Position numbers and translations under genes: made by a program. 64,000 nt of DNA from Aplidium turbinatum (Eukaryota > Chordata > Ascidiacea > Aplousobranchia > Polyclinidae), in the NCBI GenBank assembly GCA_918807975.1, contig OU964921.1, positions 19,494,498 through 19,558,497 of the forward strand, written 5' to 3'. The notes under the pieces were generated by a model. The model was not told the origin of the DNA. It did no database searches and worked only from the letters and a program-made list of their open reading frames with translations. Position 1 is the stretch's first letter. Each line of letters opens with the position of its first letter. Of this stretch, positions 36,374 through 48,690 are shown in pieces.

Positions 36374-39300
36374 AAAAAACTTTCTTAGACAATTTTTAAT
36401 GACGTTAGTTCCAAACTAAAAGAATTAGATAGTTTTCCAAAAAAAAAAAGTTTTTCACTGTATGAAATGGTTTTGAAAAATTTTTTTAAAAGACAATTTT
36501 TTTTCAATAATGTTCACTTTTAGTACGTAACAAAACTTTCTTAGACAATTTTTAATGACGTTCGTTCCAAACTAAAAGAATTAGATAGTTTCGCAAAAAA
36601 AAATTATTTTTTACTGTATGAAATGTTTTTGAAAAATTTTTGAAAAATTTTTTTGAAAAGACAATTTTTTTTCAATAATGTTCACTTTTAGTACGTAAAT
36701 AAACTTTCTTAGACAATTTTTAATGACGTTAGTTCCAAACTAAAAGAATTAGATAGTTTCGCAAAAAAAAATTATTTTTCACTGTATGAAATGTCTTAGA
36801 AAAACTTCTGAAAAATTTCTTTGAAAAGACAATTTTTTTTCAATAATGTTCACTTTTAGTACGTAAATAAACTTTCTTAGACAATTTTTAATGACGTTAG
36901 TTCCAAACTAAAAGAATTAGATAGTTTCCCAAAAAAAAATTATTTTTCACGGTATGAAATGTCTTGGAAAAAGTTTTTTGAAAAGACAAGTTTTTTTCAA
37001 TGATGTTCACTTTTAGTACGTAACAAAACTTTCTTAGACAATTTTTAATGACGTTAGTTCCAAACTAAAAGAATTAGATAGTTTCGCAAAAAAAAATTAT
37101 TTTTTACTGTATGAAATGTCTTAGAAAAATTTTTGAAAAATTTTTTTTAAAAGACAATTTTTTTTCAATAATGTTCACTTTTAGTTCGTAAATAAACTTT
37201 CTTAGACAATTTTTAATGACGTTAGTTCCAAACTAAAAGAATTAGAGAGTTTTGCAAAAAAAATTATTTTTTACTGCATGAAATGTCTTGAAAAAGTTTT
37301 TGAGAAACTTTTGAAAAAGACAATTTTTTTCAATAATGTTCACTTTAGTACGTAAAAAAACTTTCTTAGACAATTTTTAATGACGTTAGTTTCAAACTAA
37401 AAGAATTAGATTGTTTCGCAAAAAAAAATTATTTTTCACTGTATGAAATGTCTTAGAAAAGTTTTTGAAAAATTTTTTTGAAAAGGCAATTTTTTTTCAA
37501 TAATGTTCACTTTTAGTACGTAAAAAAACTTTCTTAGACAATTTTTAATGACGTTAGTTCCAAACTAAAAGAATTAGATAGTTTCGCAAAAAAAAATTAT
37601 TTTGCACAGTATGAAATGTCTTGGAAAAATTTTTTTGAAAAGACAATTTTTTTTCAATAATGTTCACTTTTAGTACGTAACAAAACTTCCTTAGATGATT
37701 TTTAATGACGTTAGTTCCAAACTAAAAGAATTAGATAGTTTCGCAAAAAAAAATTATTTTTCACTGTATGAAATGTTTTTGAAAAATTTTTGAAAAATTT
37801 TTTTGAAAAGACAATTTGTTTTCAATAATGTTCACTTTTAGTACGTAAATAAACTTTCTTAGACAATTTTTAATGACGTTAGTTCCAAACTAAAAGAATT
37901 AGATAGTTTCGCAAAAAAAAATTATTTTTCACTGTATGAAATGTCTTAGAAAAATTTCTGAAAAATTTCTTTGAAAAGACAATTTTTTTTCAATAATGTT
38001 CACTTTTAGTACGTAAATAAACTTTCTTAGACAATTTTTAATGACGTTAGTTCCAAACTAAAAGAATTAGATAGATTCGCAAAAAAAAATTATTTTTCAC
38101 TGTATGAAATGTCTTAGAAAAATTTCTGAAAAATTTCTTTGAAAAGACAATTTTTTTTCAATAATGTTCACTTTTAGTACGTTACAAGACTTCCTTAGAC
38201 AATTTTTAATGACGTTAGTTCCAAACTAAAAGAATTAGATAGTTTCGCAAAAAAAAATTAATTTTCACTGTATGAAATGTCTTAGAATAATTTCTGAAAA
38301 ATTTCTTTGATAAGACAATTTTTTTTCAATAATGTTCACTTTTAGTACGTAAAAAAACTTTCTTAGACAATTTTTAATGACGTTAGTTCCAAACTAAAAG
38401 AATTAGATAGTTTTCCAAAAAAAAAAAGTTTTTCACTGTATGAAATGGTTTTGAAAAATTTTTTTAAAAAGACAATTTTTTTTCAATAATGTTCACTTTT
38501 AGTACGTAACAAAACTTTCTTAGACAATTTTTAATGACGTTCGTTCCAAACTAAAAGAATTAGATAGTTTCGCAAAAAAAAATTATTTTTTACTGTATGA
38601 AATGTTTTTGAAAAATTTTTGAAAAATTTTTTTGAAAAGACAATTTTTTTTCAATAATGTTCACTTTTAGTACGTAAATAAACTTTCTTAGACAATTATT
38701 AATGACGTTAGTTCCAAACTAAAAGAATTAGATAGTTTCGCAAAAAAAAATTATTTTTCACTGTATGAAATGTCTTAGAAAAATTTCTGAAAAATTTCTT
38801 TGAAAAGACAATGTTTTTCAATAATGTTCACTTTTAGTACGTAAATAAACTTTCTTAGACAATTTTTAATGACGTTAGTTCCAAACTAAAAGAATTAGAT
38901 AGTTTCCCAAAAAAAAATTATTTTTCACTGTATGAAATGTTTTAGAAAAACTTCTGAAAAATTTCTTTGAAAAGACAATTTTTTTTCAATAATGTTCACT
39001 TTTAGTACGTAAAAAAACTTTCTTAGACAATTTTTAATGACGTTAGTTCCAAACTAAAAGAATTAGATAGTTTTCCAAAAAAAAAAAGTTTTTCACTGTA
39101 TGAAATGGTTTTGAAAAATTTTTTTAAAAGACAATTTTTTTTCAATAATGTTCACTTTTAGTACGTAACAAAACTTTCTTAGACAATTTTTAATGACGTT
39201 CGTTCCAAACTAAAAGAATTAGATAGTTTCGCAAAAAAAAATTATTTTTTACTGTATGAAATGTTTTTGAAAAATTTTTGAAAAATTTTTTTGAAAAGAC

Positions 39301-39395
39301 AATTTTTTTTCAATAATGTTCACTTTTAGTACGTAAATAAACTTTCTTAGACAATTTTTAATGACGTTAGTTCCAAACTAAAAGAATTAGATAGT
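35390..39395 (+). repeat. 4.0-kb segment repeated 9207 bp downstream, copy 1
   Basis: Exact 9206-9207 bp offsets hold for AGATAGATTC (35431 and 44638), ACGTTACAAG (35541 and 44748), AAACAAGTTTTTC (35785 and 44992), TTAGATGATT (37691 and 46898), CTTAGAATAA (38281 and 47488) and the short GACAATGTTTTTC tract (38807 and 48013). GACAATTATTAATG near 38694 is private here. The block includes one full 7-mer HOR and several copies of the 325-bp dimer cassette. Confidence 0.87.
36848..37997 (+). repeat. Seven-monomer HOR, 1150 bp
   Basis: The unit runs from a GTTCAC anchor to the seventh next. Order of diagnostic monomers: GTTTCCCAAAA with CACGGTATG; GTAACAAAAC after CAATGATG; TAGTTCG with GAGAGTTTTGC and CTGCATG; CACTTTAG with AGTTTCAAAC and GATTGTTTCGC; GGCAATT with TTGCACAG; CTTCCTTAGATGATT; then CAATTTGTTTTC with GTAAATAAAC. 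Here the seventh monomer ends ATTTCTG rather than ACTTCTG. Confidence 0.85.
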
Positions 39396-39821
39396 TTCGC
39401 AAAAAAAATTTATTTTTCACTGTATGAAATGTCTTAGAAAAATTTCTGAAAAATTTCTTTGAAAAGACAATTTTTTTTCAATAATGTTCACTTTTAGTAC
39501 GTAAATAAACTTTCTTAGACAATTTTTAATGACGTTAGTTCCAAACTAAAAGAATTAGATAGATTCGCAAAAAAAAATTATTTTTCACTGTATGAAATGT
39601 CTTAGAAAAATTTCTGAAAAATTTCTTTGAAAAGACAATTTTTTTTCAATAATGTTCACTTTTAGTACGTTACAAGACTTCCTTAGACAATTTTTAATGA
39701 CGTTAGTTCCAAACTAAAAGAATTAGATAGTTTCGCAAAAAAAAATTAATTTTCACTGTATGAAATGTCTTAGAATAATTTCTGAAAAATTTCTTTGATA
39801 AGACAATTTTTTTTCAATAAT

Positions 39822-40470
39822 GTTCACTTTTAGTACGTAAATAAACTTTCTTAGACAATTTTTAATGACGTTAGTTCCAAACTAAAAGAATTAGATAGTT
39901 TTCCAAAAAAAAAAAGTTTTTCACTGTATGAAATGGTTTTGAAAAATTTTTTTAAAAAGACAATTTTTTTTCAATAATGTTCACTTTTAGTACGTAACAA
40001 AACTTTCTTAGACAATTTTTAATGACGTTCGTTCCAAACTAAAAGAATTAGATAGTTTCGCAAAAAAAAATTATTTTTTACTGTATGAAATGTTTTTGAA
40101 AAATTTTTGAAAAATTTTTTTGAAAAGACAATTTTTTTTCAATAATGTTCACTTTTAGTACGTAAATAAACTTTCTTAGACAATTTTTAATGACGTTAGT
40201 TCCAAACTAAAAGAATTAGATAGTTTTCCAAAAAAAAAAAGTTTTTCACTGTATGAAATGGTTTTGAAAAATTTTTTTAAAAGACAATTTTTTTTCAATA
40301 ATGTTCACTTTTAGTACGTAACAAAACTTTCTTAGACAATTTTTAATGACGTTCGTTCCAAACTAAAAGAATTAGATAGTTTCGCAAAAAAAAATTATTT
40401 TTTACTGTATGAAATGTTTTTGAAAAATTTTTGAAAAATTTTTTTGAAAAGACAATTTTTTTTCAATAAT
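39822..40470 (+). repeat. Two tandem copies of a 325-bp dimer cassette
   Basis: The dimer joins a monomer with GTTTTCCAAAAAAAAAAAG and ATGAAATGG (157 bp) to one with GTAACAAAAC and GACGTTCGTTCC (168 bp). Anchors 39822, 39979, 40147, 40303 and 40471 give 157, 168, 156 and 168 bp, two dimers in direct tandem. ATGAAATGG occurs at about 22 places in the window, from about 2.9 kb to 62.0 kb, almost always followed by the GACGTTCG monomer. The pair therefore moves as a unit; it is densest at 34-41, 45-48 and 53-62 kb. Confidence 0.83.
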
Positions 40471-40638
40471 GTTCACTTTTAGTACGTAAATAAACTTTCT
40501 TAGACAATTTTTAATGACGTTAGTTCCAAACTAAAAGAATTAGATAGTTTCGCAAAAAAAAATTATTTTTCACTGTATGAAATGTCTTAGAAAAACTTCT
40601 GAAAAATTTCTTTGAAAAGACAATTTTTTTTCAATAAT

Positions 40639-41787
40639 GTTCACTTTTAGTACGTAAATAAACTTTCTTAGACAATTTTTAATGACGTTAGTTCCAAACT
40701 AAAAGAATTAGATAGTTTCCCAAAAAAAATTATTTTTCACGGTATGAAATGTCTTGGAAAAAGTTTTTTGAAAAGACAAGTTTTTTTCAATGATGTTCAC
40801 TTTTAGTACGTAACAAAACTTTCTTAGACAATTTTTAATGACGTTAGTTCCAAACTAAAAGAATTAGATAGTTTCGCAAAAAAAAATTATTTTTTACTGT
40901 ATGAAATGTCTTAGAAAAATTTTTGAAAAATTTTTTTGAAAAGACAATTTTTTTTCAATAATGTTCACTTTTAGTTCGTAAATAAACTTTCTTAGACAAT
41001 TTTTAATGACGTTAGTTCCAAACTAAAAGAATTAGAGAGTTTTGCAAAAAAAATTATTTTTTACTGCATGAAATGTCTTGAAAAAGTTTTTGAGAAACTT
41101 TTGAAAAAGACAATTTTTTTCAATAATGTTCACTTTAGTACGTAAAAAAACTTTCTTAGACAATTTTTAATGACGTTAGTTTCAAACTAAAAGAATTAGA
41201 TTGTTTCGCAAAAAAAAATTATTTTTCACTGTATGAAATGTCTTAGAAAAGTTTTTGAAAAATTTTTTTGAAAAGGCAATTTTTTTTCAATAATGTTCAC
41301 TTTTAGTACGTAAAAAAACTTTCTTAGACAATTTTTAATGACGTTAGTTCCAAACTAAAAGAATTAGATAGTTTCGCAAAAAAAAATTATTTTGCACAGT
41401 ATGAAATGTCTTGGAAAAATTTTTTTGAAAAGACAATTTTTTTTCAATAATGTTCACTTTTAGTACGTAACAAAACTTCCTTAGATGATTTTTAATGACG
41501 TTAGTTCCAAACTAAAAGAATTAGATAGTTTCGCAAAAAAAAATTATTTTTCACTGTATGAAATGTTTTTGAAAAATTTTTGAAAAATTTTTTTGAAAAG
41601 ACAATTTGTTTTCAATAATGTTCACTTTTAGTACGTAAATAAACTTTCTTAGACAATTTTTAATGACGTTAGTTCCAAACTAAAAGAATTAGATAGTTTC
41701 GCAAAAAAAAATTATTTTTCACTGTATGAAATGTCTTAGAAAAACTTCTGAAAAATTTCTTTGAAAAGACAATTTTTTTTCAATAAT
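40639..41787 (+). repeat. Seven-monomer HOR, 1149 bp, tandem pair member 1
   Basis: Monomer spacings are 156, 168, 165, 167, 157, 168 and 168 bp. Variant order is as in the 36848 copy, with the seventh tail ending ACTTCTG. It is directly followed by a second unit, giving the clearest true HOR tandem in the window. Confidence 0.9.
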
Positions 41788-42937
41788 GTTCACTTTTAGT
41801 ACGTAAATAAACTTTCTTAGACAATTTTTAATGACGTTAGTTCCAAACTAAAAGAATTAGATAGTTTCCCAAAAAAAAATTATTTTTCACGGTATGAAAT
41901 GTCTTGGAAAAAGTTTTTTGAAAAGACAAGTTTTTTTCAATGATGTTCACTTTTAGTACGTAACAAAACTTTCTTAGACAATTTTTAATGACGTTAGTTC
42001 CAAACTAAAAGAATTAGATAGTTTCGCAAAAAAAAATTATTTTTTACTGTATGAAATGTCTTAGAAAAATTTTTGAAAAATTTTTTTGAAAAGACAATTT
42101 TTTTTTAATAATGTTCACTTTTAGTTCGTAAATAAACTTTCTTAGACAATTTTTAATGACGTTAGTTCCAAACTAAAAGAATTAGAGAGTTTTGCAAAAA
42201 AAATTATTTTTTACTGCATGAAATGTCTTGAAAAAGTTTTTGAGAAACTTTTGAAAAAGACAATTTTTTTCAATAATGTTCACTTTAGTACGTAAAAAAA
42301 CTTTCTTAGACAATTTTTAATGACGTTAGTTTCAAACTAAAAGAATTAGATTGTTTCGCAAAAAAAAATTATTTTTCACTGTATGAAATGTCTTAGAAAA
42401 GTTTTTGAAAAATTTTTTTGAAAAGGCAATTTTTTTTCAATAATGTTCACTTTTAGTACGTAAAAAAACTTTCTTAGACAATTTTTAATGACGTTAGTTC
42501 CAAACTAAAAGAATTAGATAGTTTCGCAAAAAAAAATTATTTTGCACAGTATGAAATGTCTTGGAAAAATTTTTTTGAAAAGACAATTTTTTTTCAATAA
42601 TGTTCACTTTTAGTACGTAACAAAACTTCCTTAGATGATTTTTAATGACGTTAGTTCCAAACTAAAAGAATTAGATAGTTTCGCAAAAAAAAATTATTTT
42701 TTACTGTATGAAATGTTTTTGAAAAATTTTTGAAAAATTTTTTTGAAAAGACAATTTGTTTTCAATAATGTTCACTTTTAGTACGTAAATAAACTTTCTT
42801 AGACAATTTTTAATGACGTTAGTCCCAAACTAAAAGAATTAGATAGTTTCGCAAAAAAAAATTATTTTTCACAGTATGAAATGTCTTAGAAAAACTTCTG
42901 AAAAATATCTTTGAAAAGACAATTTTTTTTCAATTAT
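41788..42937 (+). repeat. Seven-monomer HOR, 1150 bp, tandem pair member 2
   Basis: Spacings are 157, 168, 165, 167, 157, 168 and 168 bp. It differs from the preceding unit in a few bases, among them AGTCCCAAAC at 42821, CACAGTATG near 42872, AAAATATCTTTG in the last tail and CAATTATG at the end. All four are also found at offset 8040 near 50.9-51.0 kb. Confidence 0.9.
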
Positions 42938-43578
42938 GTTCACTTTTAGTACGTAAATAAACTTTCTTAGACAATTTTTAATGACGTTAGTTCCAAACTA
43001 AAAGAATTAGATAGTTTCGCAAAAAAAAATTATTTTTCACTGTATGAAATGTCTTAGAAAAATTTCTGAAAAATTTCTTTGAAAAGACAATTTTTTTTCA
43101 ATAATGTTCACTTTTAGTACGTAAATAAACTTTCTTAGACAATTTTTAATGACGTTAGTTCCAAACTAAAAGAATTAGATAGTTTCGCAAAAAAAATTTA
43201 TTTTTCACTGTATGAAATGTCTTAGAAAAGCTTTTGAAAAATTTTTTTGAAAACACAATTTTTTTTCGATAATGTTCTCTTTTAGTACGTTTCTTAGACA
43301 ATTTTTAATGACATTAGTTCCAAACTAAAAGAATTAGATAGTTTCGCAAAAAAAAATTATTTTTCACTCTAAGAAATGTCTTAGAAAAATTTTTTTGAAA
43401 AGGCAATTTTTTTTCAATAATGTTCACTTTTAGTACGTAAAAAAACTTTCTTAGACAATTTTTAATGACGTTAGTTCCAAACTAAAAGAATTAGATAGTT
43501 TCGCAAAAAAAAATTATTTTGCACAGTATGAAATGTCTTGGAAAAATTTTTTTGAAAAGACAATTTTTTTTCAATAAT
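42602..43578 (+). repeat. Six-monomer tandem unit, 977 bp, copy 1
   Basis: Anchors 42602, 42770, 42938, 43106, 43274 and 43422 give spacings of 168, 168, 168, 168, 148 and 157 bp. The unit begins with the TTAGATGATT monomer, contains AGTCCCAAAC and CAATTATG, and includes the 9-bp deletion monomer. It overlaps the end of the 7-mer HOR because the duplication took in its last monomers. Confidence 0.85.
43274..43421 (+). repeat. 148-bp deletion monomer, joined to a GGCAATT monomer
   Basis: The junction is at 43289. After it the tail reads GAAAAGGCAATT, not GAAAAGACAATT as in the other five copies. This places the edge of the 977-bp tandem duplication inside or next to this monomer. Confidence 0.85.
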
Positions 43579-44398
43579 GTTCACTTTTAGTACGTAACAA
43601 AACTTCCTTAGATGATTTTTAATGACGTTAGTTCCAAACTAAAAGAATTAGATAGTTTCGCAAAAAAAAATTATTTTTTACTGTATGAAATGTTTTTGAA
43701 AAATTTTTGAAAAATTTTTTTGAAAAGACAATTTGTTTTCAATAATGTTCACTTTTAGTACGTAAATAAACTTTCTTAGACAATTTTTAATGACGTTAGT
43801 CCCAAACTAAAAGAATTAGATAGTTTCGCAAAAAAAAATTATTTTTCACAGTATGAAATGTCTTAGAAAAACTTCTGAAAAATATCTTTGAAAAGACAAT
43901 TTTTTTTCAATTATGTTCACTTTTAGTACGTAAATAAACTTTCTTAGACAATTTTTAATGACGTTAGTTCCAAACTAAAAGAATTAGATAGTTTCGCAAA
44001 AAAAAATTATTTTTCACTGTATGAAATGTCTTAGAAAAATTTCTGAAAAATTTCTTTGAAAAGACAATTTTTTTTCAATAATGTTCACTTTTAGTACGTA
44101 AATAAACTTTCTTAGACAATTTTTAATGACGTTAGTTCCAAACTAAAAGAATTAGATAGTTTCGCAAAAAAAATTTATTTTTCACTGTATGAAATGTCTT
44201 AGAAAAGCTTTTGAAAAATTTTTTTGAAAACACAATTTTTTTTCGATAATGTTCTCTTTTAGTACGTTTCTTAGACAATTTTTAATGACATTAGTTCCAA
44301 ACTAAAAGAATTAGATAGTTTCGCAAAAAAAAATTATTTTTCACTCTAAGAAATGTCTTAGAAAAATTTTTTTGAAAAGACAATTTTTTTTCAATAAT
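43579..44398 (+). repeat. Six-monomer tandem unit, 977-bp period, copy 2 (five monomers)
   Basis: Anchors 43579, 43747, 43915, 44083 and 44251 reproduce the first five monomers at offset 977. The sixth is replaced: after 44399 the array follows the TTTGCCAAAAAAA monomer, as at 18.5 and 23.6 kb. This marks the right edge of the duplication. Confidence 0.85.
44251..44398 (+). repeat. 148-bp deletion monomer
   Basis: The junction is at 44266, which is 977 bp after the preceding occurrence. It is followed by the usual GACAATT tail and the TTTGCCAAAAAAA monomer. Confidence 0.87.
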
Positions 44399-44596
44399 GT
44401 TCACTTTTAGTACGTAAATAAACTTTCTTAGACAATTTTTAATGACGTTAGTTCCAAACTAAAAGAATTAGATAGTTTGCCAAAAAAAATTTATTTTTTA
44501 CTGTATGAAATGTCTTAGAAAAATTTTTGAAAAATTTTTTTGAAAAGACAATTTTTTTTCAATAATGTTCACCTTTAGTTCGTAAATAAACTTTCT

Positions 44597-47500
44597 TAGA
44601 CAATTTTTAATGACGTTAGTTCCAAACTAAAAGAATTAGATAGATTCGCAAAAAAAAATTATTTTTCACTGTATGAAATGTCTTAGAAAAATTTCTGAAA
44701 AATTTCTTTGAAAAGACAATTTTTTTTCAATAATGTTCACTTTTAGTACGTTACAAGACTTCCTTAGACAATTTTTAATGACGTTAGTTCCAAACTAAAA
44801 GAATTAGATAGTTTCGCAAAAAAAAATTAATTTTCACTGTATGAAATGTCTTAGAATAATTTCTGAAAAATTTCTTTGATAAGACAATTTTTTTTCAATA
44901 ATGTTCACTTTTAGTACGTAAAAAAACTTTCTTAGACAATTTTTAATGACGTTAGTTCCAAACTAAAAGAATTAGATAGTTTTCCAAAAAAAACAAGTTT
45001 TTCACTGTATGAAATGGTTTTGAAAAATTTTTTTAAAAAGACAATTTTTTTTCAATAATGTTCACTTTTAGTACGTAACAAAACTTTCTTAGACAATTTT
45101 TAATGACGTTCGTTCCAAACTAAAAGAATTAGATAGTTTCGCAAAAAAAAATTATTTTTTACTGTATGAAATGTTTTTGAAAAATTTTTGAAAAATTTTT
45201 TTGAAAAGACAATTTTTTTTCAATAATGTTCACTTTTAGTACGTAAATAAACTTTCTTAGACAATTTTTAATGACGTTAGTTCCAAACTAAAAGAATTAG
45301 ATAGTTTCGCAAAAAAAAATTATTTTTCACTGTATGAAATGTCTTAGAAAAATTTCTGAAAAATTTCTTTGAAAAGACAATTTTTTTCAATAATGTTCAC
45401 TTTTAGTACGTAAATAAACTTTCTTAGACAATTTTTAATGACGTTAGTTCCAAACTAAAAGAATTAGATAGTTTCCCAAAAAAAAATTATTTTTCACTGT
45501 ATGAAATGTCTTAGAAAAACTTCTGAAAAATTTCTTTGAAAAGACAATTTTTTTTCAATAATGTTCACTTTTAGTACGTAAAAAAACTTTCTTAGACAAT
45601 TTTTAATGACGTTAGTTCCAAACTAAAAGAATTAGATAGTTTTCCAAAAAAAAAAAGTTTTTCACTGTATGAAATGGTTTTGAAAAATTTTTTTAAAAGA
45701 CAATTTTTTTTCAATAATGTTCACTTTTAGTACGTAACAAAACTTTCTTAGACAATTTTTAATGACGTTCGTTCCAAACTAAAAGAATTAGATAGTTTCG
45801 CAAAAAAAAATTATTTTTTACTGTATGAAATGTTTTTGAAAAATTTTTGAAAAATTTTTTTGAAAAGACAATTTTTTTTCAATAATGTTCACTTTTAGTA
45901 CGTAAATAAACTTTCTTAGACAATTTTTAATGACGTTAGTTCCAAACTAAAAGAATTAGATAGTTTCGCAAAAAAAAATTATTTTTCACTGTATGAAATG
46001 TCTTAGAAAAACTTCTGAAAAATTTCTTTGAAAAGACAATTTTTTTTCAATAATGTTCACTTTTAGTACGTAAATAAACTTTCTTAGACAATTTTTAATG
46101 ACGTTAGTTCCAAACTAAAAGAATTAGATAGTTTCCCAAAAAAAAATTATTTTTCACGGTATGAAATGTCTTGGAAAAAGTTTTTTGAAAAGACAAGTTT
46201 TTTTCAATGATGTTCACTTTTAGTACGTAACAAAACTTCCTTAGACAATTTTTAATGACGTTAGTTCCAAACTAAAAGAATTAGATAGTTTCGCAAAAAA
46301 AAATTATTTTTTACTGTATGAAATGTCTTAGAAAAATTTTTGAAAAATTTTTTTGAAAAGACAATTTTTTTTCAATAATGTTCACTTTTAGTTCGTAAAT
46401 AAACTTTCTTAGACAATTTTTAATGACGTTAGTTCCAAACTAAAAGAATTAGAGAGTTTTGCAAAAAAAATTATTTTTTACTGCATGAAATGTCTTGAAA
46501 AAGTTTTTGAGAAACTTTTGAAAAAGACAATTTTTTTCAATAATGTTCACTTTAGTACGTAAAAAAACTTTCTTAGACAATTTTTAATGACGTTAGTTTC
46601 AAACTAAAAGAATTAGATTGTTTCGCAAAAAAAAATTATTTTTCACTGTATGAAATGTCTTAGAAAAGTTTTTGAAAAATTTTTTTGAAAAGGCAATTTT
46701 TTTTCAATAATGTTCACTTTTAGTACGTAAAAAAACTTTCTTAGACAATTTTTAATGACGTTAGTTCCAAACTAAAAGAATTAGATAGTTTCGCAAAAAA
46801 AAATTATTTTGCACAGTATGAAATGTCTTGGAAAAATTTTTTTGAAAAGACAATTTTTTTTCAATAATGTTCACTTTTAGTACGTAACAAAACTTCCTTA
46901 GATGATTTTTAATGACGTTAGTTCCAAACTAAAAGAATTAGATAGTTTCGCAAAAAAAAATTATTTTTCACTGTATGAAATGTTTTTGAAAAATTTTTGA
47001 AAAATTTTTTTGAAAAGACAATTTGTTTTCAATAATGTTCACTTTTAGTACGTAAATAAACTTTCTTAGACAATTTTTAATGACGTTAGTTCCAAACTAA
47101 AAGAATTAGATAGTTTCGCAAAAAAAAATTATTTTTCACTGTATGAAATGTCTTAGAAAAATTTCTGAAAAATTTCTTTGAAAAGACAATTTTTTTTCAA
47201 TAATGTTCACTTTTAGTACGTAAATAAACTTTCTTAGACAATTTTTAATGACGTTAGTTCCAAACTAAAAGAATTAGATAGATTCGCAAAAAAAAATTAT
47301 TTTTCACTGTATGAAATGTCTTAGAAAAATTTCTGAAAAATTTCTTTGAAAAGACAATTTTTTTTCAATAATGTTCACTTTTAGTACGTTACAAGACTTC
47401 CTTAGACAATTTTTAATGACGTTAGTTCCAAACTAAAAGAATTAGATAGTTTCGCAAAAAAAAATTAATTTTCACTGTATGAAATGTCTTAGAATAATTT

Positions 47501-48602
47501 CTGAAAAATTTCTTTGATAAGACAATTTTTTTTCAATAATGTTCACTTTTAGTACGTAAAAAAACTTTCTTAGACAATTTTTAATGACGTTAGTTCCAAA
47601 CTAAAAGAATTAGATAGTTTTCCAAAAAAAAAAAGTTTTTCACTGTATGAAATGGTTTTGAAAAATTTTTTTAAAAAGACAATTTTTTTTCAATAATGTT
47701 CACTTTTAGTACGTAACAAAACTTTCTTAGACAATTTTTAATGACGTTCGTTCCAAACTAAAAGAATTAGATAGTTTCGCAAAAAAAAATTATTTTTTAC
47801 TGTATGAAATGTTTTTGAAAAATTTTTGAAAAATTTTTTTGAAAAGACAATTCTTTTCAATAATGTTCACTTTTAGTACGTAAATAAACTTTCTTAGACA
47901 ATTTTTAATGACGTTAGTTCCAAACTAAAAGAATTAGATAGTTTCGCAAAAAAAAATTATTTTTCACTCTATGAAATGTCTTAGAAAAATTTCTGAAAAA
48001 TTTCTTTGAAAAGACAATGTTTTTCAATAATGTTCACTTTTAGTACGTAAATAAACTTTCTTAGACAATTTTTAATGACGTTAGTTCCAAACTAAAAGAA
48101 TTAGATAGTTTCCCAAAAAAAAATTATTTTTCACTGTATGAAATGTTTTAGAAAAACTTCTGAAAAATTTCTTTGAAAAGACAATTTTTTTTCAATAATG
48201 TTCACTTTTAGTACGTAAAAAAACTTTCTTAGACAATTTTTAATGACGTTAGTTCCAAACTAAAAGAATTAGATAGTTTTCCAAAAAAAAAAAGTTTTTC
48301 ACTGTATGAAATGGTTTTGAAAAATTTTTTTAAAAGACAATTTTTTTTCAATAATGTTCACTTTTAGTACGTAACAAAACTTTCTTAGACAATTTTTAAT
48401 GACGTTCGTTCCAAACTAAAAGAATTAGATAGTTTCGCAAAAAAAAATTATTTTTTACTGTATGAAATGTTTTTGAAAAATTTTTGAAAAATTTTTTGAA
48501 AAGACAATTTTTTTTCAATAATGTTCACTTTTAGTACGTAAATAAACTTTCTTAGACAATTTTTAATGACGTTAGTTCCAAACTAAAAGAATTAGATAGT
48601 TT
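44597..48602 (+). repeat. 4.0-kb segment, copy 2 (offset 9207 bp)
   Basis: This is the partner of 35390-39395. The left edge lies between the CACCTTTAGTTCG monomer (anchor 44567) and AGATAGATTC at 44638, so one monomer is a fusion of two types. Private changes include a shortened T-tract near 47850 and CACTCTATG near 47966. To the right, the sequence follows the pattern of 40.4-43.3 kb. Confidence 0.86.
46055..47204 (+). repeat. Seven-monomer HOR, 1150 bp
   Basis: This is the equivalent of the 36848 unit at offset 9207, within the 4.0-kb segmental copy. Its second monomer has AAAACTTCCTTAGACAATT near 46236, a change not seen in the 36848 unit. Confidence 0.85.
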
Positions 48603-48690
48603 CGCAAAAAAAAATTATTTTTCACTGTATGAAATGTCTTAGAAAAACTTCTGAAAAATTTCTTTGAAAAGACAATTTTTTTTCAATAAT

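Larger units (their letters stand above)
40440..43330 (+). repeat. 2.9-kb segment repeated 8.04 kb downstream, copy 1
   Basis: This holds the tandem pair of 7-mer HORs and the deletion monomer that follows. TTAGATGATT at 42631 matches 50671, AGTCCCAAAC at 42821 matches 50861, and the deletion junction 43289 matches 51330 (8040-8041 bp). Edges are approximate. Confidence 0.82.
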
